Shown: positions 41,688 through 53,409 of the stretch, one piece after another | Position numbering within the stretch: position 1 is the stretch's first letter | How the letters are laid out: every line of letters begins with the position of its first letter | From: Anastatus disparis | Lineage: Eukaryota > Arthropoda > Insecta > Hymenoptera > Eupelmidae | DNA length: 64,000 nt | Reading direction: 5' to 3' | Assembly (NCBI GenBank): GCA_017163975.1 | Contig: JAFFSR010000364.1 | Span: 736,001 to 800,000, forward strand | Position numbers and translations under genes: made by a program | Notes under the pieces: model-generated | What the model was told of the DNA's origin: nothing | Seen by the model: the letters and a program-made list of their open reading frames with translations, nothing else | Database searches by the model: none

Positions 41688-42065
41688 ACGATTGTATATT
41701 TTGATTACGCACTATGCGTATGATATATGTATTTAAATTTTTGCACTTCATGTAATATATATATACTTTTATTAATTGACGCAATTCGCTAATAATGCAC
41801 TTCGCGTATATATATTTTTTTCTATTTTAGATAACACTATTAATATTTAATGACACACTTCGTGTTTATTTTTAATGACGCTATTCGCTTTAAATATTGC
41901 ACTTCGCGTACAAATAATTTATTTAATGGACGCTATTTTGCGTATAATTTTTATTTGATTTGTGCCGTTTTATATATAATATTTTTATTTGACGCACTTT
42001 GCGTTGGATTAATACCTTTCGAAACACTTTATTATTAATTCCTTATATTTTTAGGCACTTCATAT
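41688..42065. repeat. Irregular array of short GCGCACTTCGCGT-like palindromes
   Basis: About a dozen variants of (G)ACGCACTTCGCGTAT are spaced by 15-45 bases of AT-rich DNA. Examples are ACGCACTATGCGTATG, TGCACTTCGCGTATA, GACACACTTCGTGTTT, GACGCTATTCGCTTTA, GACGCTATTTTGCGTA and GACGCACTTTGCGTTG. Most keep an ACGC...GCGT stem with a 4-5 base loop, and some changes are compensated on both sides. The spacers do not resemble one another. Confidence 0.6.
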
Positions 42066-42242
42066 AGATATATATATAGATGGAGAATTATAAGTTTTCT
42101 CCGATTATTCTTTAATACATTTAATACGATCTCTCAATTAAAAAACAATTTGTACCGGAACCAAAATGTTAAGTCCTGGCTTTCACCAGGACTGAATTGA
42201 AATGGATACATTTTAATTCTTGATTCGATTTATGTGTAATTT

Positions 42243-43095
42243 CCCATATGGAAAAAATTTTTGGATATAATTGTAAATAACTGTTAGTAACTGTAAATAA
42301 ATGTAAATAAATGTAAATAACTGTAAATAACTGTAAATAACTGTAAAAAAGTTTTAAAAAATGTGGAAATTGAGACATAAATAACAGTTATTTACAATTA
42401 TTTACAATTATTTTCTGTTATTTACACTTATTTACAGTTATTTATATTTATTTACAGTTATTTACATTTATTCACTTTTTTCACAATTATTTACAGTTCT
42501 TTACGATTATTTATAGTTTTTTACAATGATTTGCAGTTATTCACATTTTCGAAAATATTCACGAATTCATTCAATAATTTTATATATAGGCGAAAATTTT
42601 AAAAAATGTGAATAACTGTAAATAATTGTAAAAAACTATGAAAAATTGTAAATAATTGTAAATAATTATAAATAACTGTAAATAACTATAAAGGACTGTA
42701 AATAACTGTAAAGGACCGTAAATAACTGTAAATAACTATAAATAATTGTAAATAATTATCAATAACATTAAATTATTCACTAATTCAAAAATTTTTGAAA
42801 ATGTAAATAACTGTAAATAATTATGAATAGTTGTAAATAATTATTAAAAACTGTAAATTATTGTAAATAATGGTAAATAATTGTAAATAACTGTAAATAA
42901 CAGTTAATAACAGTTAATAACAGTTAATAACTGTAAATAACTGTAAATAATAGTAAATAATAGTAATTAATAGTAAATAATAGTAAATAATTGTAAATAA
43001 CTATTATTTATGTCTCAATTCTGACATTTTTTAACAGTTATTTACAATTATTTACTATTATTTACAGATTTTCACATAAATTATTTCCATATGGG
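42243..43095. mobile_element. 853-bp MITE made of GTAAATAACT repeats, copy 1
   Basis: The ends CCCATATGGAAA and TTTCCATATGGG are inverse. The interior is almost wholly built of the 10-bp unit GTAAATAA(C/T)T in blocks of alternating orientation (plus about 42265-42365, minus 42380-42545, plus 42600-43015, minus 43020-43080). This lets the element fold on itself at many registers. The same family is at 60643-61525 in the opposite orientation. Confidence 0.8.
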
Positions 43096-43390
43096 TTGAA
43101 TTAACATGTAGTATTTGAACAAAATTATTAAGATTAATTATAATAATATTTGAAAGAATAAGAATGTATATGAAATCTAGTGGTGGATGAACTCCACTAA
43201 TATTTTAATTGAGTGAGATCGTTCTCACTATTAAATGTATTGAAGTTAATTACAAAGATTTTTAAATGAGAATAAAAATATATTTAATATTCTTTACCTT
43301 TTGTAGAATTCAGTAGATGAGGGCTGGCTATATTCAGACAGTTTATGGATAGGCACGACTGAAATAAGACTCGAGTCAAATGTATAAGTA

Positions 43391-43628
43391 CACTGTTAAA
43401 AAATGCATGAAATTTGCTTCCAGTACATGCATTAAATTTTCTGAAAATACATTAAAATTACGATAAAATGTATTAATTTTCATGCAAATCAGTATTAAAT
43501 TTCATCTTAATAAATAAAATTTAATGATGATTTGCATGAAAATTAATACATTTTACCGCAATTTTAATGTATTTTCAGAAAATTTAATGCATGTACTGGA
43601 AGCAAATTTCATGCATTTTTTAACAGTG
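43391..43628. mobile_element. 238-bp palindromic mariner-like MITE
   Basis: TA flanks both sides (43389-43390, 43629-43630). CACTGTTAAAAAATGCATGA is mirrored at the right end, and the two halves pair nearly completely around 43508. TA targets with CACTG ends suggest Tc1/mariner mobilisation. Confidence 0.85.
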
Positions 43629-43630
43629 TA

Positions 43631-44138
43631 ACTTTTAAGGAATTTATTAGACACTTGTAAAATAATTAATATTGAATATGACAATAACTTTGTTTGGCTT
43701 TGAATTTGAATTTGAATTTGAATTGAAGTTGAAGTGCGAGAATTACAGGATGTATGACTTGGTACCAACAATAATCCTGGGGTAGTGCCCAAATGATATT
43801 TGTTTCATTCGGCTTTTGTAATCATATGTTTCGTAATGATTTTAGGATTCGTTTGACAATTTCAAAATACACGTTGTCGATTTGAACTACTTAGTTTTAT
43901 AATTCTGCTAACTAAAGAGTTTTAATGACAAATATTTAACTTTGAGTTTCTTTACTGTTTCAATTTTCCTGTTTAGCTTGACAAATTTCTTTATTGTTCA
44001 ATAACTGTTTTAATTAGTCCATGACGTGAAAAGATACGTCGTGACGTAACAGTACTATAATACTATATTTTATGGTTTTGGTATTGATTTTAGTTTTATT
44101 ATACCATATACTAATTTTCATTAAACGTTTTCTTCTCA
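43631..44138. other. No gene recognised
   Basis: This AT-rich gap contains a short GAATTTGAATTTGAATTT run near 43702-43722 and nothing else I can assign. The 43096-43388 interval is likewise unassigned. Confidence 0.45.
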
Positions 44139-46689
44139 CCCACACAGCATGAAATATTGCAGTGAAACTTTCACTGAAATATTGTGCTGAAATATTGTCA
44201 CAAGATTGCAGCAATCTTGTCTTAACATTGCTAAGAAGTTTCATGAAACATTTCAGTGTGATATTGCTGCAAACTTGCTACAAGGTTACAGAAAATAATT
44301 CAAGCAATATTGCAAGGAACCTTTCATGAAAGGTTGCAGCGAGGTTTCTGCAAGGTTTTATAAAACATTTCATGAAATATTGCAAGAAACCTTTCATGAA
44401 AGGTTGCAGCGAGGTTTCTGCAAGATTTTAGAAACAATTCATAAAATATTGCAAGAAAACTTTCATGACATGTTTCAGCGAGGTTTCCAGCAAGATTTTA
44501 GAAATATTTCATGAAATTTCGCAAGAAATCTTTCATGAAAGATTGCAGCGAGGTTTCTGTAAGATTTTAGAAATATTTTATGAAATATTGCAAGAAACCT
44601 TTTATGAAAAGTTGTATACAGTTTTCCAGCAAAATTAAGAAAACATTTTATAAAATATTGCAAGGAACCTTTTATGAAAGGTTGCAGCAAGGTTTCTGCA
44701 AGATTTTAGAAATATTTCATGAAATTTCGCAAGAAACTTTTCATGAAAGATTGCAGCGAGGTTTCTGTAAGATTTTAGAAATTTTTCATGAAATATTGCA
44801 AGAAAACTTTCACGAAAGGTTGCAGCGAGGTTTTCAGCACGATTTAGAAATTATTTCATGGAATATTGGACGAAAACTTTCACGACATTTTTCAGCGAGG
44901 TTTTCAGCAAAATTTAGAAAACATTTCATGGAATATTGCAAGGAACCTTTCATGGAAGGTTGCAGCAAGTTTTCTGCAAGATTTTAGAAATATTTCATGA
45001 AATATTGCAAGAAACCTTTCATGAAAGGTTGCAGCGCGGTTTCTGTAAGACTTTAAAAACATTTCATGAAATATTGCAAGAAAACTTTTATTACATGTTT
45101 CAGCGGGATTTTCAGCAAGATTTAGACAACATTTTGATGGAATATTGCATCGAACTTTCTATGAAAGATTGCAGCGAGCTTTCTGCAAGATTCTAAAAAC
45201 ATTTCATGAAATATTGCAAGAAACCTTTCACGAAAGGTTTCAGCGAGTTTTCCAGGAAGATTTGGGGAACTTTTCATGGAATATTGCAAGAAACCTTTCA
45301 TGAAAGATTGCAGCGAGGTTCCTGCAAGATTTTAGAAACATTTTATGAAATATTGCAAGAAACCTTTCATGAAAGGTTTCTGTGAGGTTCCTAGCAAGAT
45401 TTGGGGAACATTTTACGAAATATCGCAAGAGACCTTTGATGAAAGGTTGCAGCAAGGTTCGTGCAAGATTTTAGAAACATTTTACGAAATATTGCAAGAT
45501 ACCTTTTATGAAAGGTTTCAACGAGGTTTCCAGCAAAATTTGATGAATATTTTATGAAATATTACAAGGGATCTTTTGTTAAAAGTTGCAGTAAGATTTC
45601 TGCAAGGTTTTTGACAAGATTTCTAAGATATCACAAAAAATATTGCTATGTACATTTCGCCAATGGTTATTACCATATTTTTGGCAATCTTTATAAAATA
45701 TTCTAGAAAAGCGTTTCACCAAAAGTATCAGCAAAGTTTCATAAATAATTTCAAAATGAAATTGCAGCAAACCTTTCATAAACAGTTTCAGCAATAATTC
45801 CGCAAGTTTTTATAAATATTAGAAACAAAACCTTTTATTTCAATATTCTCTACTTCTCTCAAAAACGATGCTGAGGAATTTTTTCTTCTTGTGCACAAAT
45901 ATTGATAATAATACTATTGCGCTCAACTAGTAATTTATAGATACAACGATTAATACTTAAGCAAATAAGAAAAACTTTATTACACAAGGATATAAAATCC
46001 TGCCTACTATTAAATATTACTGCAGCAAGCTTTCGGCAAGATTTAAGAAATATTTTACAAAATATTGCAGGAAACCATACGGAAAGGTATGAGCGTTGTT
46101 CGCGGCAAAATTTGGGAAAAATTTCATAAAATATTACGAGAAACCTTTCATGAAAGATTGCTTCAAGGTTTCTTGAAATGTTGCTGCGAGGTTTTCATGA
46201 AAGGCTGCTGCGAGATTTTTAGAAATATTTCAACCAGGTTCTAGCGCGGACATATAAATGTTGCTGCAATATCTCATAAAAGGTTGCTTCGAGGTTTTCT
46301 GCAAGGTTACGGCGAGATTTTCTGAAAAATTGCTGTGTGGTTGCTTGAAATGTTTTTGCTATTTTTCCCGCAAGATTCCTGTGAGGTTTCTTGAAATGTT
46401 TCTGTTACATTTCCTGAAAGATTGCTGCGAGGTTTCCTGCAAGATTGCGGCGAGGTGTTCTAAAAGATTGCTGCGAGGTTTCCTGCAAGATTGCGGCGAG
46501 GTGTTCTAAAAGATTGCTGCAAGGTTTCTTGAAATGTTTCTGTTACATTTCCTGAAATATTGCTGTGAGTTTTTCATGAAAGGTTGCTGCGAGGTTTTCT
46601 GAAAGATTGCTGCGAGGTTCTTAGAAATATTTCAACCGGGTTCTAGCGCGGACATATAAATGTTGCAGCAATCTTTCATGCTGTGTGGG
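44139..46689. mobile_element. 2.55-kb element with 16-bp inverted ends, filled by a ~69-bp minisatellite
   Basis: CCCACACAGCATGAAA (44139) is the inverse of the end TTTCATGCTGTGTGGG (46674-46689). Between them lie dozens of diverged copies of a roughly 69-bp unit built from CATGAAATATTGCAAGAAAC, CTTTCATGAAAGGTTGCAGC and GAGGTTTCTGCAAGATTTTA. Each unit contains the small palindrome CTTTCATGAAAG. Because 69 is a multiple of three, long frames stay open on both strands (a 23-residue FHEILQETFHERLQRGFCKI-type repeat). I read these as a by-product of the period. The right third (46100-46640) uses shorter, more diverged units and repeats the phrase GGTTCTAGCGCGGACATATA twice (46233, 46639). No transposase is present. 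Confidence 0.7.
45830..46015. repeat. Fragment of the GCAGGCCGGA fold-back family inside the minisatellite element
   Basis: The text from CTTCTTGTGCACAAATATTG through TTGCGCTCAA and GATTAATACTTAAGCAAATA to CCTGCCTACTATTAAAT follows the right half of the element at 59293-59679. The left half is missing. It is a nested or captured fragment. Confidence 0.6.
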
Positions 46690-48480
46690 CAATGAGTGAT
46701 TGTGTTGAAAATATGCATATGGGTTTATATATGAATACAATACTTGTGACATTTTACTTGAAAACATTTTATTAAAGAAAGAAACAGAAAAAAAGAATAT
46801 GAAAAGGAAAAGCGTTATTCCAGTATAGTAAGACAAAGAAAGAGAGAGAAAGGGAAAGAAGGAACGAAAGAGTAGCTGGTAACACGCTGCGTAGATTACA
46901 CGACTCACAGGGCGTTAGTTTTCTAGGTGTTTTTATGTTTTCCAAAAAGTTTGATGGATTGATATTTATTCGAGAGACAATTTTTGTTATAGTTTAATTT
47001 AATAATTGTATAACAATATTAGTTGTAATCCCCCCTTTTTTATTTAACAAACAAAATAAAACAAAACAAAAATTTCTATGATACTTAATTATTTATCAAC
47101 GTTTTTAAATAAGATTCTAATTATCGCCGTATTAATAACGCTTGCTAGTATTAAGTAAATATTTATTAATGGTTAAGTTTTTATGCTTATTTTTACTAAA
47201 AAGAGAAATTATTCATTTGATTTTATTTTTACTTTTTACCAAATTATCTATTGATTAATAGTGATTTTGTAGTGATATTGTAAATATTATTAATTACTAA
47301 CTTAATGCGATTACTTTATGTTTTAAATTAGTTGTGATAAGAAAAAGCCTTGTAGGAAGAAAATTGTATTGATTGTAAATATTTAATTGATAGCTATCTT
47401 ACGTATTAGTTAATTAAATAAATAATTTCTATTGATGACTTAATCTTAAATCTGTATTTTATTCTAATATTTATTAATTAATTTATAATTAATTTATAAT
47501 TCATTCATGTTGAATTTCTTATTCTGTTATATATAATTCACTTATTAGATTTATTTATTTATTTAATAGTTTAGTTATTTTTTTTTCAACTTTGTCATTT
47601 TAACTAGTATTGTTTCGTTCTTCCGTATTTAAAAGAAAAGGCTTTAGACAGTAAAAAGAAAAGAATTTTAGATTGCTTAGGTAGTCCGCCGGAAAATCGT
47701 GCAGTTAAATTATTCTTAATTTCGTATACCTGAATAGTAGATACTGAAGGGTTACGGTACTGCATATATATTTTTTTGTCACTACACCGAAAAAGGAAAA
47801 TAAAAAAGGAAAGAATTTTCCTTCGTTCGGGAAAACGTATATTGTAGATTTTCTTAGTTTAGTAAAACGATATTTGAAAGTGAAATATTTAAAGAATTTT
47901 ATCTCTTCACTGAAAAGAAAGTGGTGAACTACGAGTCCCACGAAGTACTTCTGCTTTACCAAACAGTAAGCATGCAAATCTTTTCTCTGGTGGTGAGTGT
48001 GATGCCCCACAGAAGAAGCTAACCGTTCTTTTTGCGGGGCTTCTCAGTTTCCACTCGCGTCTCTCCGATGTGAAGTGAAGCTCTTTTGCCACAGAGGCGC
48101 TACTGTTCTCTTGCAGCAAGACTCCGTGCATACGAACTTAAGAGAGCGTGGTTCGACTACCGGTAGTTCAGCTACATCACTATTTATTTTTCAGTGTTTT
48201 CTTTAAATATGACAATGAGAAGAAGTACGGAATAACTTTTAATAAAAATATAGATTATTTTTGAGAATTATAATTGTTTTATAAAATTTAAACATAAGAA
48301 GAAATAATCATTTAATTTAAGTTTTATTTAATTCGCGAAGAAAAGGAGGCGATGAAAATATTCTTGTCTATTCAAAAATGTATTCTAGATATATCTAAAT
48401 ATATGGAAAAGAAAAAAAATAAATGCTTATAATTAAATTATTATTAACCAATAAAACTGTTAGTTCTTAATTTTTTTTTT
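46690..48480. other. No gene recognised; compositionally distinct block at ~47.9-48.2 kb
   Basis: 46690-47690 is AT-rich with no assignable signal. From about 47690 to 48180 the composition changes: less AT-rich, CT/GA-rich runs and several short open frames on the minus strand, including one from 48131. It could be a promoter, untranslated exon or LTR of something outside my recognition. I see no protein family. Confidence 0.4.
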
Positions 48481-48498
48481 TTAGTAAAGTATAACTTA

Positions 48499-49162
48499 CT
48501 AGCAGAGTGTCACACCTCCGGATCACGGATTTTGCTCAAACTTCGGGATAAGTTTTCAGATGATAAAATGTAGAAAAAGCTAAAGTTATAGTCATAAATA
48601 CTCAATATTTCCCTAGTTCCAGGCAATTAAAGAAAATCACTAAAAAAGTTATTAGATTTTTAAACGCATATAGTTCTTTAGCGTCGAAAGATACAAGCTT
48701 GAAACTTTTTTTAAATTAAAGCTGAGCTCAAATCCTTTCGAAATAGTAGTTACAGCATATCAAAATATTATTTTTTCCCAAACTTAAAGCGTAATAAGTA
48801 TTGGACCTGATTTCAGCTTTTATTATTAATTAATGTTTTTAAAAGAAAAATCAGGTCCAATGTTTATCACGCTCTAACTTTGGGAAAAAATAATATTTTT
48901 TCATGCTATACCTACTAATTCGAAAGGATTTGAGCTCAGCTTTAATTTAAAAAAAGTTTCAAGCTTGTATCTTTCGACGCTAAAGAACTATATGCGTTTA
49001 AAAATCTAGTAACTTTTTAAGTGATTTTCTTTAATTGCCTGGAACTAGGGAAATATTGAGTATTTATGACTATAACTTTAGCTTTTTCTACATTTTATCA
49101 TCTGAAAACTTATCCCGAAGTTTGAGCAAAATCCGTGATCCGGAGGTGTGACACTCTCCTAG
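48499..49162. mobile_element. Harbinger-like fold-back MITE, copy B (TTA target duplication)
   Basis: This 664-bp element runs from CTAGCAGAGTGTCACACCTC to the inverse GAGGTGTGACACTCTCCTAG, with TTA on both sides (48496-48498, 49163-49165). The arms are nearly identical, for example GTGATCCGGAGGTGTGACAC against GTGTCACACCTCCGGATCAC. It is the best-preserved copy and closely follows copy A. Confidence 0.88.
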
Positions 49163-49165
49163 TTA

Positions 49166-51640
49166 GTTTGAGAAAATTTTAAAGTCAAAACAAAAGGTTT
49201 ATATAAGAAAAAATATTAACTTAGTCATTACTAATAGATAGTACTTAAATATAAAGAGGGCGATGCGACGTGATAAATAGCCGGACATCCAACTATGCCC
49301 GAAAACGTCAAATTTATTTATTTATATTTAAATCTTACTTTTATGAAAGATCTACAGAGGGGATCCTTTGAAAAATTGTAACCCTTGTTCGGGTTTCAAG
49401 GGCCCAAGATTTAGGCGCAATAGTCAAGAAAATGTATTAAAAATTTTTACAATGAAATATTATTTAAAGAGGTATTAGAATAAAATACTGTATACGATTT
49501 TACTAGTTAAAAGAATGAACGTCTTTAATTAAACAATAAAAAACTATTTATTTGAAATTAAACAATTTTAACAACGGCTCAGAAAAAAACTCTATTTGAA
49601 TTTTCTCACACACACATTCGCATATAATAAATTCATCGCTACTAATCTAATAAGAAATAGAAAAAAAAATGATTTTATTCTTAATGACACTTGTGGTGCA
49701 ACTAAAAAAAAAACCAAATAAATATGCTCTCTCACTCACACGCGTTCTCTCTCAGCGGCTCTACTATAATGTAAAAGGACGCACGGTTTCAACTTTTCTA
49801 TCGGTAAGCAAGCGCGTCAACTCTATACTCTTTCTTATGTTCGACGCTTTGCCTCTCCCTCTTTTCGCTGGCAACAGAGGCTCTCTTCGCGGAACCCGGC
49901 GAACGTTACAACTTCTTATGCGAAATTCCACGAAGATTTTAAGTCACTTCTAAACGGCATAAATTCACAAATTTTAATTTCACTTTTTTTTAGATTTTAT
50001 TTACTTACATTCACCGGAAGCTAATAATTATATATATTTATATAATATTTCTAATTGAAAGAAATTTACGCACGATCACAAAGTTTAAGAAAACGTTACG
50101 TTATGCAAGCACATACAGATAGCGCAATTAATACACTTTATACCTTTTTTATACCCTTTCTCTCTCTCTATTCTCCTTTTCCTATCTCCGCTTGCTCTCG
50201 GCTTGTCTTCGCTGGCTTCCTGGACACAGGCTGGCGCTACGGCGATGACGTTGATAGAGAGGGTGCGGCGTAGGTTTGGTTGAACGTGAGATCGTCTGTT
50301 AACGTTGTATAACGGTGCTACTAATGAAGGCGCCACTATTTTTCTCACTTTTCGATAAATTTGATAAATTCTTTCTCGCTAGATTTTCTTTTACGTCACG
50401 GCCTCAATACGAATTGATAACGTTCGACTCTAATAATATCAAATTTATACCCAGAAATTACACACTTAGATACGGCAATTAGAACTCTCTCACTCAATTT
50501 TTATATAAGAACAAAACCGTAAATGAAATTTAATGTTAAAACTCTCCTTTTATGGCACTAATAGACAAAAAAAAAGAATTTAATTTTCTCTCTTTTAACG
50601 TACAAATTCTCTATCTGACTCTACACGACTTTTCTTTTCACACGCTTTATCTCTCACAAAGGGCTCTTTGTTTTATTAAGTACCCGCGACACACGTCCGA
50701 TCTCATTCGATACTCTCTCCACACTGACTCTGGGCCCGCACTTTCTTGAGCTCGACCATACATGAAAATTTTGACAAGCCAATCATGGCGCTTGTTATTA
50801 ACAATTTCCGGGCGCTAAATTTTACATCTTATACATCATTCATTGATTTATTCGGGAATTACTAAAACAAAATAAAGAAAATTAAGACAAAATTAATTTT
50901 GATATTTTTGACTCTAAATATCGTTGAAAACCTCTGTTCTTTTGAATATACACATACGGTGCAAGTAAAAACTTACTACCGGCGTACTTGCATCTAATCG
51001 CTCTATCTCTTTCTTACTCACTCATACAACGCGTTAACAATCTTTTTCTTTGCGGCATATATAACTTATAACATTCAGAAATACGAATATAAATCTTTTT
51101 AGACCCCCTATAATCTTAATTATTTTATAGTAAATTAAATCTTTTTCACATTTTAATAATCATTTCTTTTAAACGCATTTCTTTTCTTCCTTTTCTCAAC
51201 CGGCGCCACTGACGTTCTCTTTTCTTCAACTTTGTCGTTGTTAGGTCGGAAGGTTCGAATTAAATTATGAATTTCTCTACTTCACCGTTTACATGAAAAA
51301 CATAAAAAAAATAGTTTTATTTTAAATCTTATTTTAAATTCTAGTTTAAGACTTTTATAGGCGCCATCAGATCTATTATTCACTTAAAAAAAAATTGAAA
51401 ATTTCTTGGGACGTAAAACCACGTCACAGCGATACTAGATCACGGTTTCTTTTTCGTAACGAGCGAATAAAATATTAATTTGAAAAAAAAGTATTTTACT
51501 TAAAACGAAAATTTTTTTATAGTATATGAAATTTAAAAAAAAAGATGTATGTATTAAATAATTTATCGTAAATATTAAATTGTTAGTTATTGATTTCATT
51601 TACAGTTTACCTGGAATTATATTTCGATTTATGATTTCTT
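49166..51640. other. Unassigned block, CT/GA-rich, with a cluster of GGCGC motifs
   Basis: No protein family is recognisable in any short frame here. The part from 49.7 to 51.3 kb is less AT-rich, with runs like TTTCTCTCTCTCTATTCTCC (50157) and several ACACGC/CGCGTT phrases. Copies of a GGCGC-containing motif lie at 50230, 50329, 50784, 51202 and 51360 (plus one at 48093). It has the feel of regulatory or 5' untranslated DNA, but nothing proves a gene. Confidence 0.35.
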
Positions 51641-51644
51641 CTTT

Positions 51645-51945
51645 TTTGCTTTCTTATAAAGAAAGCATTGTATCAATAAATAAATTTTTTTCTATTTTTT
51701 GAATATTTTGTACATATTTGGACTCAGGGAGTCGAAAAAAGTGGTTTCCAGAAAATGTCTGTGTGTGTGTGTGCGTGCGTGTATGTGTGCGTGTGTGTGT
51801 GTGTGTGTGTCTGCATGCGTGCGTGTGCGTGTGCGTGTGCATGTGTGTGTGTGTCAATTAGTAAATTGTATCTCGAAATCTAAACGATAGATTTACTTCC
51901 AATTTCGCATGAAATTTATTTTTTTGTCTAACTTGCTGGAAAGCT
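51645..51945. repeat. Second copy of the GCTTTCT-hairpin/(TG)n repeat family
   Basis: GCTTTCTTATAAAGAAAGC, then AGTCGAAAAAAGTGGTTTCC and a TG/CG-rich tract (51760-51855), then TTAGTAAATTGTATCTCGA, follow the copy at 11885 in the same order. The match ends near AACTTGCTGGAAAGCTTA. Confidence 0.75.
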
Positions 51946-53407
51946 TACTTATAGGTTACAGTTCTTGTTGCGTCGAGCGATTACGCAAGAAAAAGGGTTT
52001 TTGTGTGGCAGAGCGAGGCGTGTGGTGATTTATTTGCAAGCTCGAGAGCTTGTTGTTAGTGACAGGAAAAGAAAAGTTAATATGATTGAGAGCAAAAAAG
52101 TTTATAGTAAATATTTTCTCTCTTACCTTGCTACTGAAAAATGAAGCTGGACACAATTTTATTTTTGGATATAATGTATTGACCATTAAATACCAATAAA
52201 TTTTATAAAGATTACAAGTAGAAGAGATTATTATATAAAAGAAAGATTACAATTTAAAAAACTTTAATATTTTTTCTTAACGTGCCTTCTATGGCCTTCT
52301 AAAGTAGACTGATTGTCAGGTACTAACTCACTCGAGAACGAACTTTTGTAGAATAACATGCTTTATAATAAGCCCAGAGGTTTTTGTATTTTTCGAGAAA
52401 ACCGAAAATCATGATGGAAAGAAACCTCTGAACTCTTGGTGACTTATTTTCTGGTAGAGGTCACCGTTCATTGTTCTTATCTAATTAAGAAAAACGTAAT
52501 GCTTTTTTTATTATAATTAGATGATTCCAATGCTCATGTTTTTTGATGACCTCTTGAACGGAAAAGCTAAAACTTTTGAAAATCTCAGCCAAAAGTTTTT
52601 TTGGAACAAAAATTATAAATTATTAATAAAAAAATTGAAAAAAAATGTTTAACAAGTGAAGACGTTACACATATTAATATTAATTGTTTCTATAACAAAA
52701 TTAATAATGCATGTAAATTATATCATAAAATTTTCACACATCGAAAACATCATAAGGGGATTTAATAAGGTATATGATTTATACATAGCTACCAACATTG
52801 CAGTTTTCAAAATTTTATTGAAAAATTTCTCGAAATTTCTTTATATTAGGCTTTTTTTATATTAGGATTAGTAAAAATGGAAGGCTGTAATAAAGAGATA
52901 TTTGAAACATTTTCGGATTAGGAATAAAAAATTTGGGAAACTGTGATGTCGGTGTATTTTTACAAAATTATATAAAAATTAAATTAAATTTATAAAGACT
53001 ATATTTAAGTGTTTAATTTTGATTTTGATTAAACGAAATTTAAATTTAATCATTTGATTATTAAATTTCAATTTAGATTTTTCAAAATAATATTTTCAAC
53101 CCTATACTTTAAATAAAATCGTAAAATTAATAATTATTTATACGATTAAACTTCACGATGGTTACAGGATAATTAGCTAATTGCAGAAAAGATATTATTA
53201 CCTATTTTACACCTATTATTAATCTTAAACTTATATGTTATCATATATCGTTATATACAAAACTTAAAATTAGCTTTTACCAAGTTCACTACAAGCTTAA
53301 ATCCAGCTAAATGTAACGCTGTAATGTAAGTCCAAAAATGAGGGGCACATTTCTGACAATGACAGCGACGACAGCGGCGATATACTTTCAATAGTATAGA
53401 GAAAATA
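51946..53407. other. No gene recognised
   Basis: This stretch contains a hairpin-like pair at about 52374-52435 (CAGAGGTTTTTGTATT mirrored by GAAACCTCTG) and AT-rich DNA to 53230. Near 53365 the text ACAGCGACGACAGCGGCGAT stands out by composition. No coding signal is seen. Confidence 0.4.
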
Positions 53408-53409
53408 TA

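Noticed and set aside
41688..42065. CRISPR-like array
   Set aside because: Repeats are short, variable and unequally spaced, spacers are low-complexity, there are no cas genes, and the DNA is eukaryotic.
44326..45557. Series of open frames with a 23-residue repeat, like a repeat protein
   Set aside because: They follow from the 69-bp period, are broken several times, lack any start or splice logic, and the opposite strand is just as open.
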